Origin: Amorphochlora amoebiformis
Taxonomy: Eukaryota > Cercozoa > Chlorarachniophyceae
Assembly: GCA_054601695.1 (NCBI GenBank)
Contig: BAAHQB010000395.1
Span: forward strand, 62,001-126,000
Length of the DNA stretch: 64,000 bases
Direction of reading: 5' to 3'
The position numbers and the translations under genes are program-made. Below are positions 1 to 53,405 of this stretch, piece by piece (positions within the stretch are counted from its first letter, which is position 1; the number at the start of each line of letters is the position of its first letter). A model generated the notes under the pieces. That model did no database searches. It was not told the DNA's origin and worked only from the letters and a program-made list of their open reading frames with translations.

Positions 1-147
1 CTACACCAGAAACTGATACAGATTCGGACCTCGACTCCAAATCTTCACGTCCTGGAAATGCATGTAATGTGTACAATGAGTGTACATGTGTGTTGTATGC
101 GTGCGTGTATGCATAATTGGTGTGATCCATATGTAAGTTATACACGC

Positions 148-180
<33 letters not shown>

Positions 181-412
181 ATATATTTGTATATATATTT
201 GTATGAATATAATATTGTGATGAGATGCGATGGATACCTTGATCGAGGTTAGGAGATGGTCGGAGTTGCGATTGGGGTTGGGGTTGGATGGTCATGGGGT
301 GTTTATTTGCAGATTTGGTATTGTCGGATTGGGCATGCGCTTGATTGGGAGTATCTTTACGGGTCTTAAGGGTTGGGAAATGGTTGTCCTTGATCGGGAT
401 CGGGCCGACTAA
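1..412 (+). CDS. possible 3' end of an upstream gene (partial, unknown product)
   Basis: Bases 3-63 read as an open Asp/Ser-rich segment ([20 protein letters not shown]) ending at a GTAATG donor. An acceptor at 221-224 (TGAG) restores the frame, giving YAMDTLIE at 225-247. The frame then stays open to TAA at 410-412 (tail [13 protein letters not shown]). Alternatively, a GTTAGG donor at 248 could splice to an acceptor near 319. I do not recognise the protein. The 5' part lies outside the window, and the tail after 248 is low-complexity (GLGLG), so it may be intronic. Support is only open frame plus splice-like junctions. Confidence 0.3.
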
Positions 413-2833
<2,421 letters not shown>

Positions 2834-3065
2834 AAAATGTGTATATATTTCAACTGCTTATTAAACACACGTACAGGTATTTCTTATATTAGATGTACAC
2901 CTGCAGTGATTGTGACACATGAGGCAGTGTAGGGATGAATGAAATGATCCTGGTGGGGTTCAGAGTATGGAATAAGGTTACGGAACCGATAAATAAGAGA
3001 AAAAGGTATCGGTGTGATTCATCTGAGCCCTAGGCATGAAGAGAACATGTCGATATAAATGTGAT

Positions 3066-3821
3066 TTACACATAATAAAGGAAAAGACACGAATTTTGGA
3101 ACATTTTAGCGCTTGTGTTCAGCTCCCTCTGATCTCCGAGGAGTAAGGTTCGGTTTGTACACACCGGGAAAACTGAGGTCTTCTTGAGCTCGGTCTCTTT
3201 CTTTTTCTTGGAATCCTTCTTTTTAGCGGCGTTCTTCTTTCCGGGCACAGGTGGCAACGGCCTGGGCAGAGCAATGACGGTCTCGAATCGAATCACCTAC
3301 GTCAAAAGAACCCAAAGGAAGCGTCAGAAAAAGAAACGTGATTCGGAGGGTGCTTGGGTTTCCGTGATCAGAGAAAACTTGTTTGGGAGTACCTCCGTGG
3401 AATCGGGGGACGAGAGGAAACCAACGACTGCATTCAGGCGGTCAACTTTCGTCACGAGCTCGGACAACCGAGTTTTATCGTAATGATTGTCGTCCTCTGC
3501 ACGCAGGGCGGTTCCTTGTTTACGGTGAGTATTGCCCATCGGATAAGCGGAAGGGTTGAAGGAATAACCAACGTCTCTTTCACACGGCTGCAGACGGTAG
3601 TTCCGTGGAAGGGGGTCTTGCTTTCGCGCGATGGTCAAGATTATTGACCTCCTTTCGCGCCCGGGGACATCGGGGGGACAACCTACCGGATGCTTTCGGA
3701 TGGAAATACCAAATTCTCTGCTACTTCTTACCGTTCTTCTACATATAACAGAAACAAGGAGAACAGTAAACTTTGAAGTTTTGGTGAAATTACCAGAAGT
3801 AATGAAGACTACCCCATTCAC
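3066..3821 (-). CDS. putative two-exon protein with lysine-rich C-terminus (unknown)
   Basis: The minus strand is open from an ATG at 3821 to a donor after 3393 (GAG|gtactc). A 96-nt intron (3392-3297, ending gacgtag) leads in phase to a second exon from 3296. The junction reads FLSSPDSTE|VIRFETVIALPRPLPP, followed by a Lys-rich run (KKKDSKKKKETELKKTSVFP). The frame ends at a stop at 3066, or could splice at a GTGTGT after 3165. An amphipathic stretch (RLSELVTKVDRLNAVVGFL) looks genuinely coding. I do not recognise the family. The first 60 residues are less convincing, so the start is uncertain and further 5' exons may exist near 3.9-4.2 kb. The sequence just upstream of 3066 (2832-3065) is unique A/T-rich DNA with no gene I can support. 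Confidence 0.45.
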
Positions 3822-4098
3822 ACGTGCGACTTATTCCCGTAACCGAACCTATGAATGGGCCCGCCAACCCGTGAAAGATACACTTACCTCGCGTCCGAAC
3901 TCCCTTTCCATCTCATCACCTTGAATCCCCATACCGAGCTTCTTTTTAAGCATGGACAATCAAATTCCGCCCAAGAAGCTTCAAATCAAGCATATCATGG
4001 CTCCCAGCTCACAGGGCGAAAGTCGCAACGCACTTCCCCATCCACACACCTCGATATCAACACTTACGGTTGTTTATGACGTGTTTAAACCTTACCAG

Positions 4099-4375
4099 AA
4101 ATGTGCGAGAGGGATTCTGACGGTCTTTCATCGCCTGTAGCTATCATCCAGGCCAAGCGCGAGTCGCCACTAACCACTTGTATCATTGTCAGCCTGTTGC
4201 GAATATTTCTGCGAATTTGTGCGTGAAGGGAGATATCGAGGCAAACTGTTTTGTTGGTAAGTGCTGATTTGTTCTCGATTTGTGTTATTTGTTAAGGTCG
4301 TTCCACGTGGGCAGTGATATCGAAAACAAGCTGGCGGCGGTCAACCGGGAGGCGACTAAGTCCATGGTTGGAGCC
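4099..4375 (+). other. exon-like open segments, unassigned
   Basis: A plus-strand segment 4193-4256 (EYFCEFVREGRYRGKLFCW) ends at a strong GTAAGT donor. After a 40-nt gap it joins in phase to 4297-4375 (SFHVGSDIENKLAAVNREA...), which ends at GTATAT. Both look like coding sequence and could be 5' exons of the TBC gene downstream. The preceding open stretch 4101-4179 (MCERDSDGLSSP...) could join only through a 13-nt gap, which is too short for an intron. The minus strand is also partly open here (DSRLAWMIATGDERPSESL at about 4172-4095), so strand is not certain. Confidence 0.3.
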
Positions 4376-4990
4376 GTATATAATACGTATATTTCGTGTG
4401 TATTTTCATACATCTAGTTTCCATGGGTTCAGGTGGAATTTCTTGAGGATTTGGATTCGATTTTCATGTTTAATATGCCTCATGCATCATATGTGTGATG
4501 CCTTTGACAATTTACAATTTATTCAATGTTGTTTTTGCTGGCGCTTCTTCTTTATTTTTTTTAAAAGAGGCGGGGGAGGAGGAGGGGGATAGGTTGGGGG
4601 CTTACCCGGAAGTGATTTCGTATGGTTTGTATGATTGACTCTAGGAGCCGCTAAGACGGCATGCTAGGTCGAATTCCACCCTGGAGGCTAGGTCACCCCC
4701 CGATTTTTTTTTCCTGGAGTATTCTCGTGATTTGGCTACTTGCAATGCTCACTTGATGGCATGTAGGATGTGTGGCGTACTAAGTTCCCCGATTTCTTCT
4801 AATTGGTTGGTTGTTTGGGTGTGTTTGTGTTTCTCTGATGGTTTAACGGCCCAAAGCGTGTACATAACGTCGCCCCCTGCGGGCAAGTCTGGAAGCCTCA
4901 AGGTCGAAATACGTTTCCTAATGCAACGTATATCCACATATTTACTATACATATAATTTGAACTCACTTCTTTCCTATATATAAACCAAT
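4376..4990. other. unique sequence, one possible small exon
   Basis: Non-repetitive DNA with a short G run at 4570-4590. A plus-strand mini-exon at 4857-4902 (SVYITSPPAGKSGSLK, acceptor ccaaag, donor gtcgaa) ends in phase 0. It would join in frame to the first firm exon of the TBC gene at 6297. I see no other gene here. Confidence 0.3.
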
Positions 4991-5029
4991 TTGTACACAT
5001 ACACACACACACACACGCCCAAAGTATAA

Positions 5030-6260
<1,231 letters not shown>

Positions 6261-6296
6261 CTGCGTATAAGCATGTGTTTGTATTGATAAATGAAG

Positions 6297-25181
<18,885 letters not shown>

Positions 25182-25488
25182 GCTAAAAGGTAGGCTCCAA
25201 CAGAACTCGGATTCAGGGCCAACGGAACCCAGGTCTTGTAGTAAGTATGCTTGAAGCTGAAGGGCAGTTAACGATATGTGAGAATGATCTAGATTATAGC
25301 CTATAGCCGAGCGCTGGCTAGTCTAGAATATTTAGAATCACTGACCTTCCATACAGTGCATTCGAATTCTGTACTTCTATCTATACCTACTAGACCTAGT
25401 ATACACAGATATAGTCTAGATAGTACCTAGAGTACAGGTACTGTGATCATGCTTCTTGTTTACTTACCTAGTATATCCCGTATCCAGG

Positions 25489-25528
<40 letters not shown>

Positions 25529-25832
25529 ATATATCTAGATATATTTAGTTTTATATCCGCGATAGAGTCATAGTAGTCAGATTCTGATCTTATACTATAG
25601 ACAGAGTCTAGAGACTAGAGAGAGTCACGCCTTTTTTCGTTGTTACGTACTAGAGTTATCACTGTAAATGTGAATCACGTTACTGTGGGATTGGTTGGGT
25701 GGTTAGCGGACTACTATGCAGGCCTCTGACTCTAATCTAATATCTTATAGAATTGTGCAAGATCAATGAGGCTAAGTGATAATCTGTCATGATTAATTTT
25801 ATAATCTATTGCTCATGGAACATTAGACAATT
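25182..25832. other. convergent intergenic spacer
   Basis: Mostly non-repetitive DNA, with a short (TA)n at about 25495-25525 and frequent CTAG-containing words. It separates the 3' ends of the TBC gene (plus) and the sulfotransferase gene (minus). No AATAAA is evident close to either stop, and I see no gene. Confidence 0.7.
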
Positions 25833-29799
<3,967 letters not shown>

Positions 29800-30344
29800 G
29801 TGGAGGGCAGGTGCGCGATGAATCGAAGGCCGAAACCGTACATACTAGACAGTTACAAGTTCTGTGGTTAGAATCTCGAGTCATTCTCGACCGATCCACC
29901 GCCTCGCAGTGGCCTCGAGGACAAGTCATGGCTACTGGGTACCGTGTTAATAATCGTTAGGTACTATTAGAAAATCGGATTACTTTATTACAGGGCTAAA
30001 ATCACTTCTTGTGACGGTCCAGGGTGACAATCGAGTGTGACAACTCAGGGTGACGACATAGAGTGACGACATACGGTGACGACCGAGAGTGACCAATTCG
30101 GCCTGGGATGGAACCCATGGCACAGCGCGGCATACACAGAGTGCTTATTCTTGGAGGTCACCACAATCAAACACATCCAATCGTACCAACCATTTCCCCA
30201 CACTAGTCGGGCACAAATTTGGACAGCATTCATCGATATCGATGGCGATATCAATGTCGATATCAATGTCCAAATCGATGTCAACACCGATGTCGGGTGC
30301 CCAATATGGAACTATGATGTTCTGATGTTGCTGCACCCGACACC
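29800..30344. promoter_or_regulatory. divergent intergenic region (candidate bidirectional promoter)
   Basis: The 5' ends of the sulfotransferase (minus) and the methyltransferase (plus) face each other across about 545 bp (630 bp if the sulfotransferase starts at 29715). It holds a GGTGACGAC-type array at 30015-30095 and a GATATCAATGTC array at 30235-30295. Promoter function is inferred from position only. Confidence 0.4.
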
Positions 30345-40382
<10,038 letters not shown>

Positions 40383-41445
40383 CCGGGTGGAGTTCGACCG
40401 CCATGACTGGCTAAATCAACCTCCGGCGCTGAACGGGTATCGAGGAGATCTACGAGAATCACGTACTAGGCCTAGACCACCTGCAGAGAGACCAAGTAGA
40501 CGAAACTTATTAGACGCCAAGACGCTGTGCCTGGCGCCGCCATGCGGGTTTCTGGTTGCTGTCCTGCTCATAAAGTTCATATGTGTAGTACGTGCACGTA
40601 CGCCGTCCAGAGGTTAATCTAGTTAATGCTGCGCAAAAAGTGACAGTGAATTTTACATTTATGACTGAGAGTTAATATCTAGAACATCGTACGAAACCTC
40701 CCTTACTACGACCATGTTGCAGTTAGGTCGATTTTCAATTAAGTACAGACTCTGATTCTTTTTTTTTTATAAATTTAATATTCAAGCTGTCACACACTTT
40801 CTCTATACTACTTAGAGAATTCAAAATACCAGATATACTAAAATCATTATTACAATTGTTATAATACTGTGAGTCTAGGTGAGTAGAATTGTCTAGTAAC
40901 TCCATTATCTAAATTTTTTATACTAGTTGTCTAGGTTGTATCTAGTAGACCATGTTCACAACCATGCGTGAGTTCTCGAGCTTTAATATCATATATCTAC
41001 TATTTAGAGTATATATAGCTAGATGGTCACGGATCTGTACTCAAACCGTTGACTAAACCCAGAAGTGCCACCCTCTAGCTAGTCTAGACCCAGGGAGACT
41101 CGAAATCTAGGAAATACCAACTTGAGATTTGAATTTTATTGAGCTCAGAGCAAAATTTAGAGAATCGAAGCAATGATAAGGGAGACTGGGCGCCGACCAG
41201 CTCGCACGCATCCTCGCGGAAATCTAACCTTTTGGACTACAAAGTTACCACTAATTATATTTAAGACCAGCACTCTTCGACTCGGGCCGAACGAGGCTCC
41301 GGCGAATGGGTTCTAGGAGTTCAGATCTGGATCATGCGGAGACACAGCCACTTTTGACTGCTGCCACCATAACCACCACCACCATCACCACCAGTAGCAG
41401 CAGCTCCAAAGCATCTTTGCAATTAAAAGCTCGAGGAGCTTTAGA
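40383..41445. other. convergent intergenic spacer
   Basis: Unique DNA between the methyltransferase and G-alpha stops. The plus frame after 40383 is open to about 40617 and could be an alternative end of the methyltransferase. A minus-strand AATAAA at about 41134-41139 is a possible polyadenylation signal for G-alpha. No further gene seen. Confidence 0.6.
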
Positions 41446-41639
41446 TTAGGCATTGACAAGTAGACCGGCCTCGGCCATGCTTTTTCGGATGACGATGTCC
41501 TGCACGGACTCAAAAATGCTCTCCACGTTTTGTTTGTTCGTCGCTGTCGTCACGTGCGTGTCTGCAACAACGTTTGCAACAGCCAAAAAGGACAGAACAA
41601 ACACTTCACTCAGAGGCACTCTCCATGCGACACATGAGC

Positions 41640-41686
<47 letters not shown>

Positions 41687-42515
41687 TATATATAATATTT
41701 AAATATATGTATGTATCAGATACAACGTACATATTCATATACCCACAAATTACAAAAGCTTAGTTTTTATAATTATATTGTATATATGGAACACGAAATA
41801 CGAAATGACAAATCAGTCTGCAGTTATTTTTGACGTTCTCCTAGGTTACATTTAGGATGACCAATTGAACACAACATATATATGGTCTATTCGCTTGTGT
41901 AGTGGGTTGGTGTTTACTTACATACACACTGCGAGGGGCTCTGGCAGGAAGTCTCGAACACCATCTGGATGAACGCTAAACTCTTTTCGTAACCCTCCCC
42001 CTCGAAGTGGGCCAGGGAGGGGCACTCGGTGATGGGGATGGATTTAATTTTTTGTTGAAAGATATCGTGCTTATTGAGGAAGAGGATGATGGCAGTCTCA
42101 GCGAACCAGTGCGAGTTGCTGATGTCCTCGAACAGCAGGATGGCTTCGGTCATGCGATTGGAGCTCGCATCTTCAAACAGGGACTGAGATATAGTACATT
42201 TATTCTTGTACCTCCAAATATACACATGCGTATTCACGATACATTATTTGCATACGGATGGATGAATGAGGGCTTCAGTGTTGTTTCGTTCTGAATTGAA
42301 ACTGTCGAAAGTTCCAAGTGCTCGTTTAGCGAACCTGGTTATAGCAGCTGAGGGAAGCGATAAACATGACGGCCGTGACGTTCTGGAAGCAGTGAATCCA
42401 CTTGCGGCGCTCGGCTCGCTGCCCACCGACATCGAATATCCTGACCCAATGCAGGCGTGAATATGTCAGTAACGTGTTACTGCCGTAAATAATACACAGA
42501 CATGTGGTGTATATA

Positions 42516-42554
<39 letters not shown>

Positions 42555-42606
42555 GTAGCTTAATGAATAATATACATGTATACATATATACAAACATAAT
42601 ATATAC

Positions 42607-42673
<67 letters not shown>

Positions 42674-42696
42674 CATATACATATATTATATTATAT

Positions 42697-42770
<74 letters not shown>

Positions 42771-43645
42771 TAAGGTCAATGCGATTTGGGGCAAAGAGGG
42801 TTTTGACATATGTGAATATAAAGTCTGCTGTTGTCCAACGGTTTTGTTAATAATATTGACGACATCAAGTGAAAAAGCATATGATTTATCGATGTGATTT
42901 GGGCATTCAGGCTTGAACATGTGATGAGTTTTGTTGTGCACTGGTTTTGGTTATTGAACTGAAGAGACCAGAAGAGTACAGACATCAAACAGTTGAAAAG
43001 ATTCAGATGATATGAAGTCGACCTGAAATGATTCCCCTTAATTTCAAAGCTCTTTTCAATGATCCCAGACGTCCGGATGCGGCAGCGAACGATGTCTTCC
43101 TCGTCAGGGATGTATTTGTCCGCCTTCACCTCGTCGATCTTATTGAAAAAATACTCGGCGCCATCAAAGAGGTAAAACATAGTGGCCTTGTCGTCCCGGT
43201 TCTTGAAGGCAGTCTGGACGGCGGGGTCAGTCCAGATTGCTTTGATCGCGTCGCCCATTTTGTCGTCGATCAACCAATTGGCCTCCTCGTCGACTGGCGC
43301 CGTCTCCTCAAAAAAATCGCGCAGACCAACCGTCTTGCTGTCCAGTGTGTAACCATACGTGTCCACCGCCTTGAACAGAAAGTACACGGAATTTATAATG
43401 TTTTTGTAGATCGAGCGCTCGAAAGCACGTCTGGAGTTGACGTCGTAGCCCTTATCATGGATTCGAACCAGCTGCTTGAAGAAGGTGCTCTTCCCGCTCT
43501 CCCCAGCGCCCAGCAGCAGTAGCTTGTGTACCAACCGCCCTGCCTTTTCTTCAAGCTGCAGCTCTTTGTCCAATTGTTTATTTCTTTTGGCCTCCAACGA
43601 CAGCCGGGCGCGGTCTTCGTCCGTCTCAGCCAGACAGTTCCCCAT
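41446..43645 (-). CDS. heterotrimeric G protein alpha subunit (4 exons, complete)
   Basis: Membrane-anchored GTPase that couples receptors to effectors. Minus-strand exons: 43645-43023, 42440-42335, 42183-41922, 41561-41446. All introns are GT-AG and all phases agree; 1107 nt, 368 aa (family usual 350-360). I chose the second Met because it gives MGNCLAE, with Gly2 for N-myristoylation and Cys4 for palmitoylation; an upstream in-frame Met at 43654 would block this. P-loop GAGESGKST (46-54), switch I RTSGI with Arg191 (usual R[T/S]TGI), DVGGQR with catalytic Gln215 (211-216), FLNKHD (278-283), [13 protein letters not shown] (the TCAT-equivalent loop, here TAT), and C-terminus AEAGLLVNA. There is no Cys four from the end, so it should not be a pertussis-toxin substrate. 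The subclass cannot be fixed by eye. Confidence 0.95.
42525..42773. repeat. (TA)n block in G-alpha intron 1
   Basis: (TA)n with short TACA/TATG interruptions between exons 43023 and 42440. A smaller (TA)n at 41641-41695 lies in intron 3. Confidence 0.95.
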
Positions 43646-44243
43646 TTTGCTCACGAACCAGCAAGAATCCGCCCTGAGCTGCGGATTTTTGCCGATAAGA
43701 TATAAGAAAAAGAAAAAAGCGTAGCTTTCTCACATCAGAAAACGGCGCGCTGTCAGCCTGTCACCAAAAGTGACAAAGCTTGTCACGACTTCTCACACTG
43801 CTGGTCTCCCAACAGGCTTTTCACCCAATGCCACGGTGACGTGGGCCGACGTCGCTTTTGTGTCACCTGTTCTGAGCGGGTGCAGCGTGGATTCAATGCT
43901 GTCTCCTGCCCGGCGCCCGCACGTGTGTCTTGGTCCTGGATCAAGGCCCGATTTTACAAACGCCAAACTCCCAACCGAAGCCCCAGCCAAACAAATCACA
44001 ACACGACCAGGGGGGTTGGGCTTCGGGCTCATACGACTCCCATTGGCATTAGCCATGAGGCATCGACATCGAGAGGCGAAGTGGGATTCGATTGGAGATA
44101 GGTCGACCGGGGCATTCTCGAGTCAGCTTTTCTCGACGATGATTGTGGAGTGGGGCACTGGAGGGTTTGGGTTTGGAATGTTTGGGTATTGGTCTTGCTA
44201 AGGTTTCGGATTCGGTTTTGAGTTCGGGTTTGGGTGGGGTAGA
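43646..44243. promoter_or_regulatory. divergent intergenic region
   Basis: Separates the G-alpha start (minus) from the first exon of the next gene (plus). GC-richer than the introns. Open frames occur on both strands (for example plus 43841-44101) but lack recognisable features. A role as a shared promoter is inferred from position. Confidence 0.4.
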
Positions 44244-45977
<1,734 letters not shown>

Positions 45978-46070
45978 ATCCATCACCAGCTAATGCCTCT
46001 CACAAGAATGGAGATTACATGGGTAAGTTAACGAGTACCTATTGATCTTATTGGAGGGATCGGCAAGCAG

Positions 46071-47900
<1,830 letters not shown>

Positions 47901-48174
47901 TACACACACACCTGGACAACCAACCATACCACAGCCCAGCCTCTTATAGAAAAGTTAATGGTTCTAATGCTTCACGTACCACTAGACTAGTGGCGATGTG
48001 CACGTGTATGTGTATGTACACAGTTTCGTATACAGTGGCGATGTGCACGTGTATGTGTATGTACACGGTTTCGTATACATACGGTTTCGTATACATACGG
48101 TTTCGCCCGTCGAGACCTAGATTCTCTATCTCATTTCACATATGCACTAATATACCGTGATACATACACATATC

Positions 48175-48505
<331 letters not shown>

Positions 48506-49980
48506 ATACGGTATAGTTGTAAGGTATTGATCGTAGCATCGCATACATGTCATGTGGTAGTCGGCGTGATGTGTATGTAGATGATGTATGGTACATATAT
48601 TTCATGATGTATGGGACATCTAGTACATGTATCTTAGTGTATGTATCTAGGTATGACACTACTCACTACTGTATTAATTAACTAGTAGATGTACTACTAT
48701 ATGTATTTAGTAAGTTACTACTATTTACTACCCTGTAACTGTTGAGTTCAAGTTGATTTATAGCTAGATACACTATTCCAGCTAGTACCTCGTAAGAATT
48801 GTATACTATATATGAGTCACGTTACAATCATGGCCATATGCCGGCATTCAAGTTGATTGAAGTATGAGTTCACTCTACTGAACTACATGTAGTAAGTTAT
48901 GGAAAGTCAATCCGACGGGTAATAAATAGGATTCAAAGTTGGTATGATAATTATCATCTCTGTTCCATTCGAACGAAGATTTCAATAATTATAGTACAAC
49001 TTCATTGATAAAAATTATGCATTTAGTTAATTGCTCAATATGCTGAATATATTCTCTGTTCTACCCTTCAAGTATCAATGAGAATTATTATTAACTCTTG
49101 AATATTCGAGACATTAGACAGCATGAGACTCACGACTCACTGATTATAATTGTACGACCAACGCGGCCGCTAGTATTATAAGTAAATTAAATTACCTAGA
49201 TCTATCTAGATAATGATTCAGATGAAACATCCGGGGTTTAATTTATAATTACGCAATATGCACAGTGCACATAGGGTTGCACAATGCACATAGTATATGC
49301 GTACGTACGTATACACACACGTACGTATACATATACGTTCAGTGCGCAACTTCAGAATTTCAACATGAACCAACGATACGTACGTTGTTAGTTTGCCAGC
49401 GGTTTCAAATAGTATGACCTGTTGATGAGTATATTTAACGTGAGCACAGTTTGCCACATGCATTCAGATTTAAAGCAAATTACCCTACACACACTTGTGC
49501 ATACAGATTAACACAAGTTCGGTGCGCAGCAGCTCAAGCTTTAACACTGAAATATATATTATCAAAACACAACAACAGAAGCTTGGTCCGGGAAGCCTTA
49601 CCTCGCTGAACTGCTGCTGGAACTTCTTGATTTATGAAACTACCAAACAGAATAAAACTGGGAAAACGAACCCGAAGAAATAAATATTTGAATATATTAG
49701 AGAATAGATAAGGAACCTTAGGGGAACAAGAACATTAGGCATGGACACATAGATAAGAAATATGAAATTCAAATCTAGACTATCGAGGATCCAACGTATG
49801 ATACCCCTCGTCGTACTACTTCTAGATACGTCAACTAGAAACAATAATGTATACGGTTTATCTACTGGATACTACAATGCAGACCACAACACATCATATA
49901 TATATATATATATATATCTCGAGAACATAAATAACAAACAATATGGCCAGTATTGATCATAATCATCTCGTCAGATACAA

Positions 49981-50028
<48 letters not shown>

Positions 50029-51060
50029 TTACACAATGATGTACAGTTGCATAGTCCACATATATATATGTAACAATCACATAAATCCAGCACACAGATA
50101 AACATACATAGTAGCAGCTATAATGACACGCCAACAGTACGTATACCTACTGATAGCCATAACATTCACGTGATGGTCTAGTAGGTACGTATGTGTATAC
50201 ATATGCGTACATGTATAACAGTACATTCAATAAATTGCATCACACGCGCACACACTCAACATACAATACATATACTATCATACAACTTCATACCATGATG
50301 CGTATATGTATGCAAGTCGTAACACAACAACTAGAACAATGAGCACGACAATACTTGTATGTATGTGCAGAGATGAACGCATCTATGGCATCTTATACGT
50401 ATACGCATGCGTGCGCGTGACTATGACTAGCATGAGCCACCATGCATGCATGTAAACTTTCAAATACGAAGTTCAATATTGGCCATAATTAATGATGCGG
50501 GCACATCATCTAGAACGTAGATCATTGCGCATGATAATCGTTTGACCCATAATGGCATATAATTATCTAGATTATGCTGCACACGCATCATCATCTAGAT
50601 TCTAGATCGCATCATTGCGCATGAGGTGGTGATCGAATCATGAAATGTTAACTACATATATATATATGCGACATAGAATCGAAAGTGCGGGTCAGTGTAC
50701 GGAGATGAGATGGACAACTGGTATATTTGAGCATTACTTGTACGTACGTCAGTGAGTGGGAGATTTCGATCAAGTAGATGCGCATATATCAGCCGCGCCG
50801 AATATCTGATGCGACATATATGAGATCTACGAGGTCCGACTTTGCACTTGATTTAACTAACAGTTTCATGGGTTGCGTCGCATTGTCGGTTGATTTCGCC
50901 TACATACATACTTCCTTGAAGCCTCCCTCCCCTCCCCTCCTGTGAGGTCACTTGAACCCGTATCGCGGCGAGGCTCCCCTCCTGTCAAGTGAGTTGAACC
51001 AAACTAGCTACCAACCGCGCCCCATGCTGTTCAACAATTATTCATCATACTCCTTCAAAC
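48506..51060. other. gene-free unique DNA
   Basis: A/T-rich, largely non-repetitive, with many CTAG, GTACGTAC and TATACGTATAC palindromic words and one (TA)n at 49990-50028. No reading frame with credible splice junctions was found on either strand. Confidence 0.6.
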
Positions 51061-51079
51061 AGACATATATACACATATA

Positions 51080-51345
<266 letters not shown>

Positions 51346-51935
51346 ATGTATGTATGTATTTGTTTGTGGTAAAGGAGTGTGTTTGTTTGTGGTAAGGGTA
51401 TAGTGTGTTTGTTGTTTGTGGTAATGGAGTTTGTTTGTAGTTGGTTATTTTGTGCGCTATGATGGAGTCAGTCGCAGGCATGGGTGTAAGTATGCGTTGA
51501 AGCATGCATGGAAGCATACGGGAAGTATGTGTGGAACCATTCTGGGGAAGCATTCGTGGAATGCATTCATGTGAAGCATTCGTGGGAAGCATTCATGTGA
51601 AGCATTCGTGGAAATCATTCATGTGTGAAGCATCCGTGGAAAGCAAGCATTCATGCGAAGCATTCGTGGGAATCAAGCATTTGTGGGAAGCAAGCGAAGC
51701 ATTCGTGGGAAGCAAGCATGTGTTGAAATACGTGGTGGTGAGGATGCAAGGTTGAATCTAGTTTTGTGTGCTTCTCTTGTTGTTTCGATGTTAGCTTTTC
51801 CAACCAGTACGCACGCCCTCACTCACTTGCCAACGCAACTTTGCATTTAACGCGCTCCCCCCCTCATTCTGCCTTTACTTCGCACACCTAAATCTCCTCT
51901 CTCTGTAAGGGCTCAGCAGCTTTTAGAAACTCACT

Positions 51936-52223
51936 GTGTGCCACAGGCCACGCCGCCACGGTGCGTATCAAGATATGTCACGCCATCAGACAATTAGAGG
52001 TCACTCCAAGGACATTAGTAGGTCACTTAGGGTGACAAAGGAGACGTCAGTCCAAGGCAATCCCACCACAAAAGTAAACGAGTGGATGCAATACACTCTG
52101 CCGCGCTTACGGAACGCCCTGTTAGAATCCGAATCGGACAAACACGACCTCTCCGCAAAAACATCAACACCCCCCACCCCACCCCACACATCATCCAACA
52201 CGACCTCTCCTAACCCACCCTAA
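51936..52223 (+). CDS. possible exon or short gene (unknown)
   Basis: An open frame of 95 codons ending TAA contains a coding-like stretch (NEWMQYTLPRLRNALLES) and a Thr/Pro-rich tail. It could start at an acceptor (CCACAG, 51947) rather than at its ATG. A second open stretch near 52390-52463 (YIMPWIHVNRLHAVDIYQ) before GTATCA may be a later exon and contains an internal tandem duplication. No family recognised. Confidence 0.3.
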   Translation: MCHRPRRHGAYQDMSRHQTIRGHSKDISRSLRVTKETSVQGNPTTKVNEWMQYTLPRLRNALLESESDKHDLSAKTSTPPTPPHTSSNTTSPNPP

Positions 52224-52619
52224 TCTCACCTCACATCACACGTGGCTACTCACGCTCGGTTCCATTCCCTTCTTTGTGCCAGATGCCACTCGGATTTTGT
52301 CTCTGTTTCCAGTCTGACGCAGGTCCTCTGTCTGTCTCACTCATCCCCCCTCCCTTCCCCCCTTCGCTCCCTCTCAAACCCACTATCATCCGAATTCTAC
52401 ACGTCAACATACATCATGCCGTGGATACACGTCAACAGACTTCATGCCGTGGATATTTATCAGGTATCAGTCGGAAGACAAAATAGAGATCGCCTACAGA
52501 TGACTCTGGAATTCAACAAACAATCGACATCAATAACCATACCTTGTATGTACCCGTCTAACTTAGTTAAACACAGAGGGAGAGAGAGAGAGACAGATAT
52601 GAATAGTATGTCTTAACAC

Positions 52620-52785
52620 GTTGGAAGACAACTTAGAGATCACATCTAGATCGCGCTGGAGTCCAACGAACAATCGACATGACATATATTTCTAAACACA
52701 TACTACCAACTCTCCTCGAGTCCAACGAACAATCGACATGACATATATTTCTAAACACATACTAACAACTCTCCTCGATTGTTCA
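52620..52785. repeat. about 64-bp tandem repeat
   Basis: Two or three copies with AGTCCAACGAACAATCGACA and TGACATATATTTCTAAACAC. A degenerate upstream copy at 52478-52560 follows the putative donor GTATCA. Confidence 0.85.
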
Positions 52786-52837
52786 CGGCTACATGCATGT
52801 ATCATATTCATACAACTCTTTATGTGTATGCACATGC

Positions 52838-52882
<45 letters not shown>

Positions 52883-52916
52883 CCTATATACGTAATGTGA
52901 CAGGTATACATCCATG

Positions 52917-53140
52917 AATGAAGGCCGAATAGGCTGAGAGTACAAGCTACTAGTACACAACGTTGCAATCCGCCATACAACCCAAACACGCTTAGGATAC
53001 AACAAGCTACTCACGACGTTGCAATCCTCCACAGGACCCTAAGACGCTTAGGGTACAAGCTACTCACAACGCTGCAATGCTGCAATCCGCCACAGGACCC
53101 ATACACGCTTAGGGTACAAGGTAACAATCCGCTATAAAAC
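52917..53140. repeat. about 65-bp tandem repeat
   Basis: Three to four copies containing GGTACAAGCTACTCAC, CGTTGCAATCCGCC and CCCAAACACGCTTAG. Confidence 0.85.
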
Positions 53141-53166
53141 CCAAACACACCTCTGCACAATCTTAT

Positions 53167-53405
53167 TCATGTCCAAACTATCATGGATATTCATGTCCAA
53201 ACTATCATGCATATTCATGTCCAAACTATCATGCATATTCATGTCCAAACTATCATGCATATTCATGTCCAAACTATCATGCATATTCATGTCCAAACTA
53301 TCATGCATATTCAGTCCAAACTATCATGCATATTCATGTCCAAACTAGCATGCATATTCATGTCCAAACTAGCATGCATACTCATGTCCAAACTATCATG
53401 CATAT
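53167..53405. repeat. 24-bp minisatellite, about 10 copies
   Basis: Units CATGTCCAAACTATCATGCA plus TATT. Degenerate copies recur at about 53563-53610. Confidence 0.95.

Noticed and set aside
3497-3523. 27-nt intron in the minus-strand lysine-rich gene
   Set aside because: The 27 nt are in frame and open (RKQGTALRA), so no intron is needed.
4101-4256. Joining MCERDSDGLSSP... to EYFCEFVREG... as one protein
   Set aside because: Needs a 13-nt intron; no other intron in the window is that small.
43770-44201. 144-codon plus-strand ORF upstream of the unknown gene
   Set aside because: Overlaps other open frames on both strands in GC-richer intergenic DNA. No motif, no junctions, and it covers the G-alpha upstream region.
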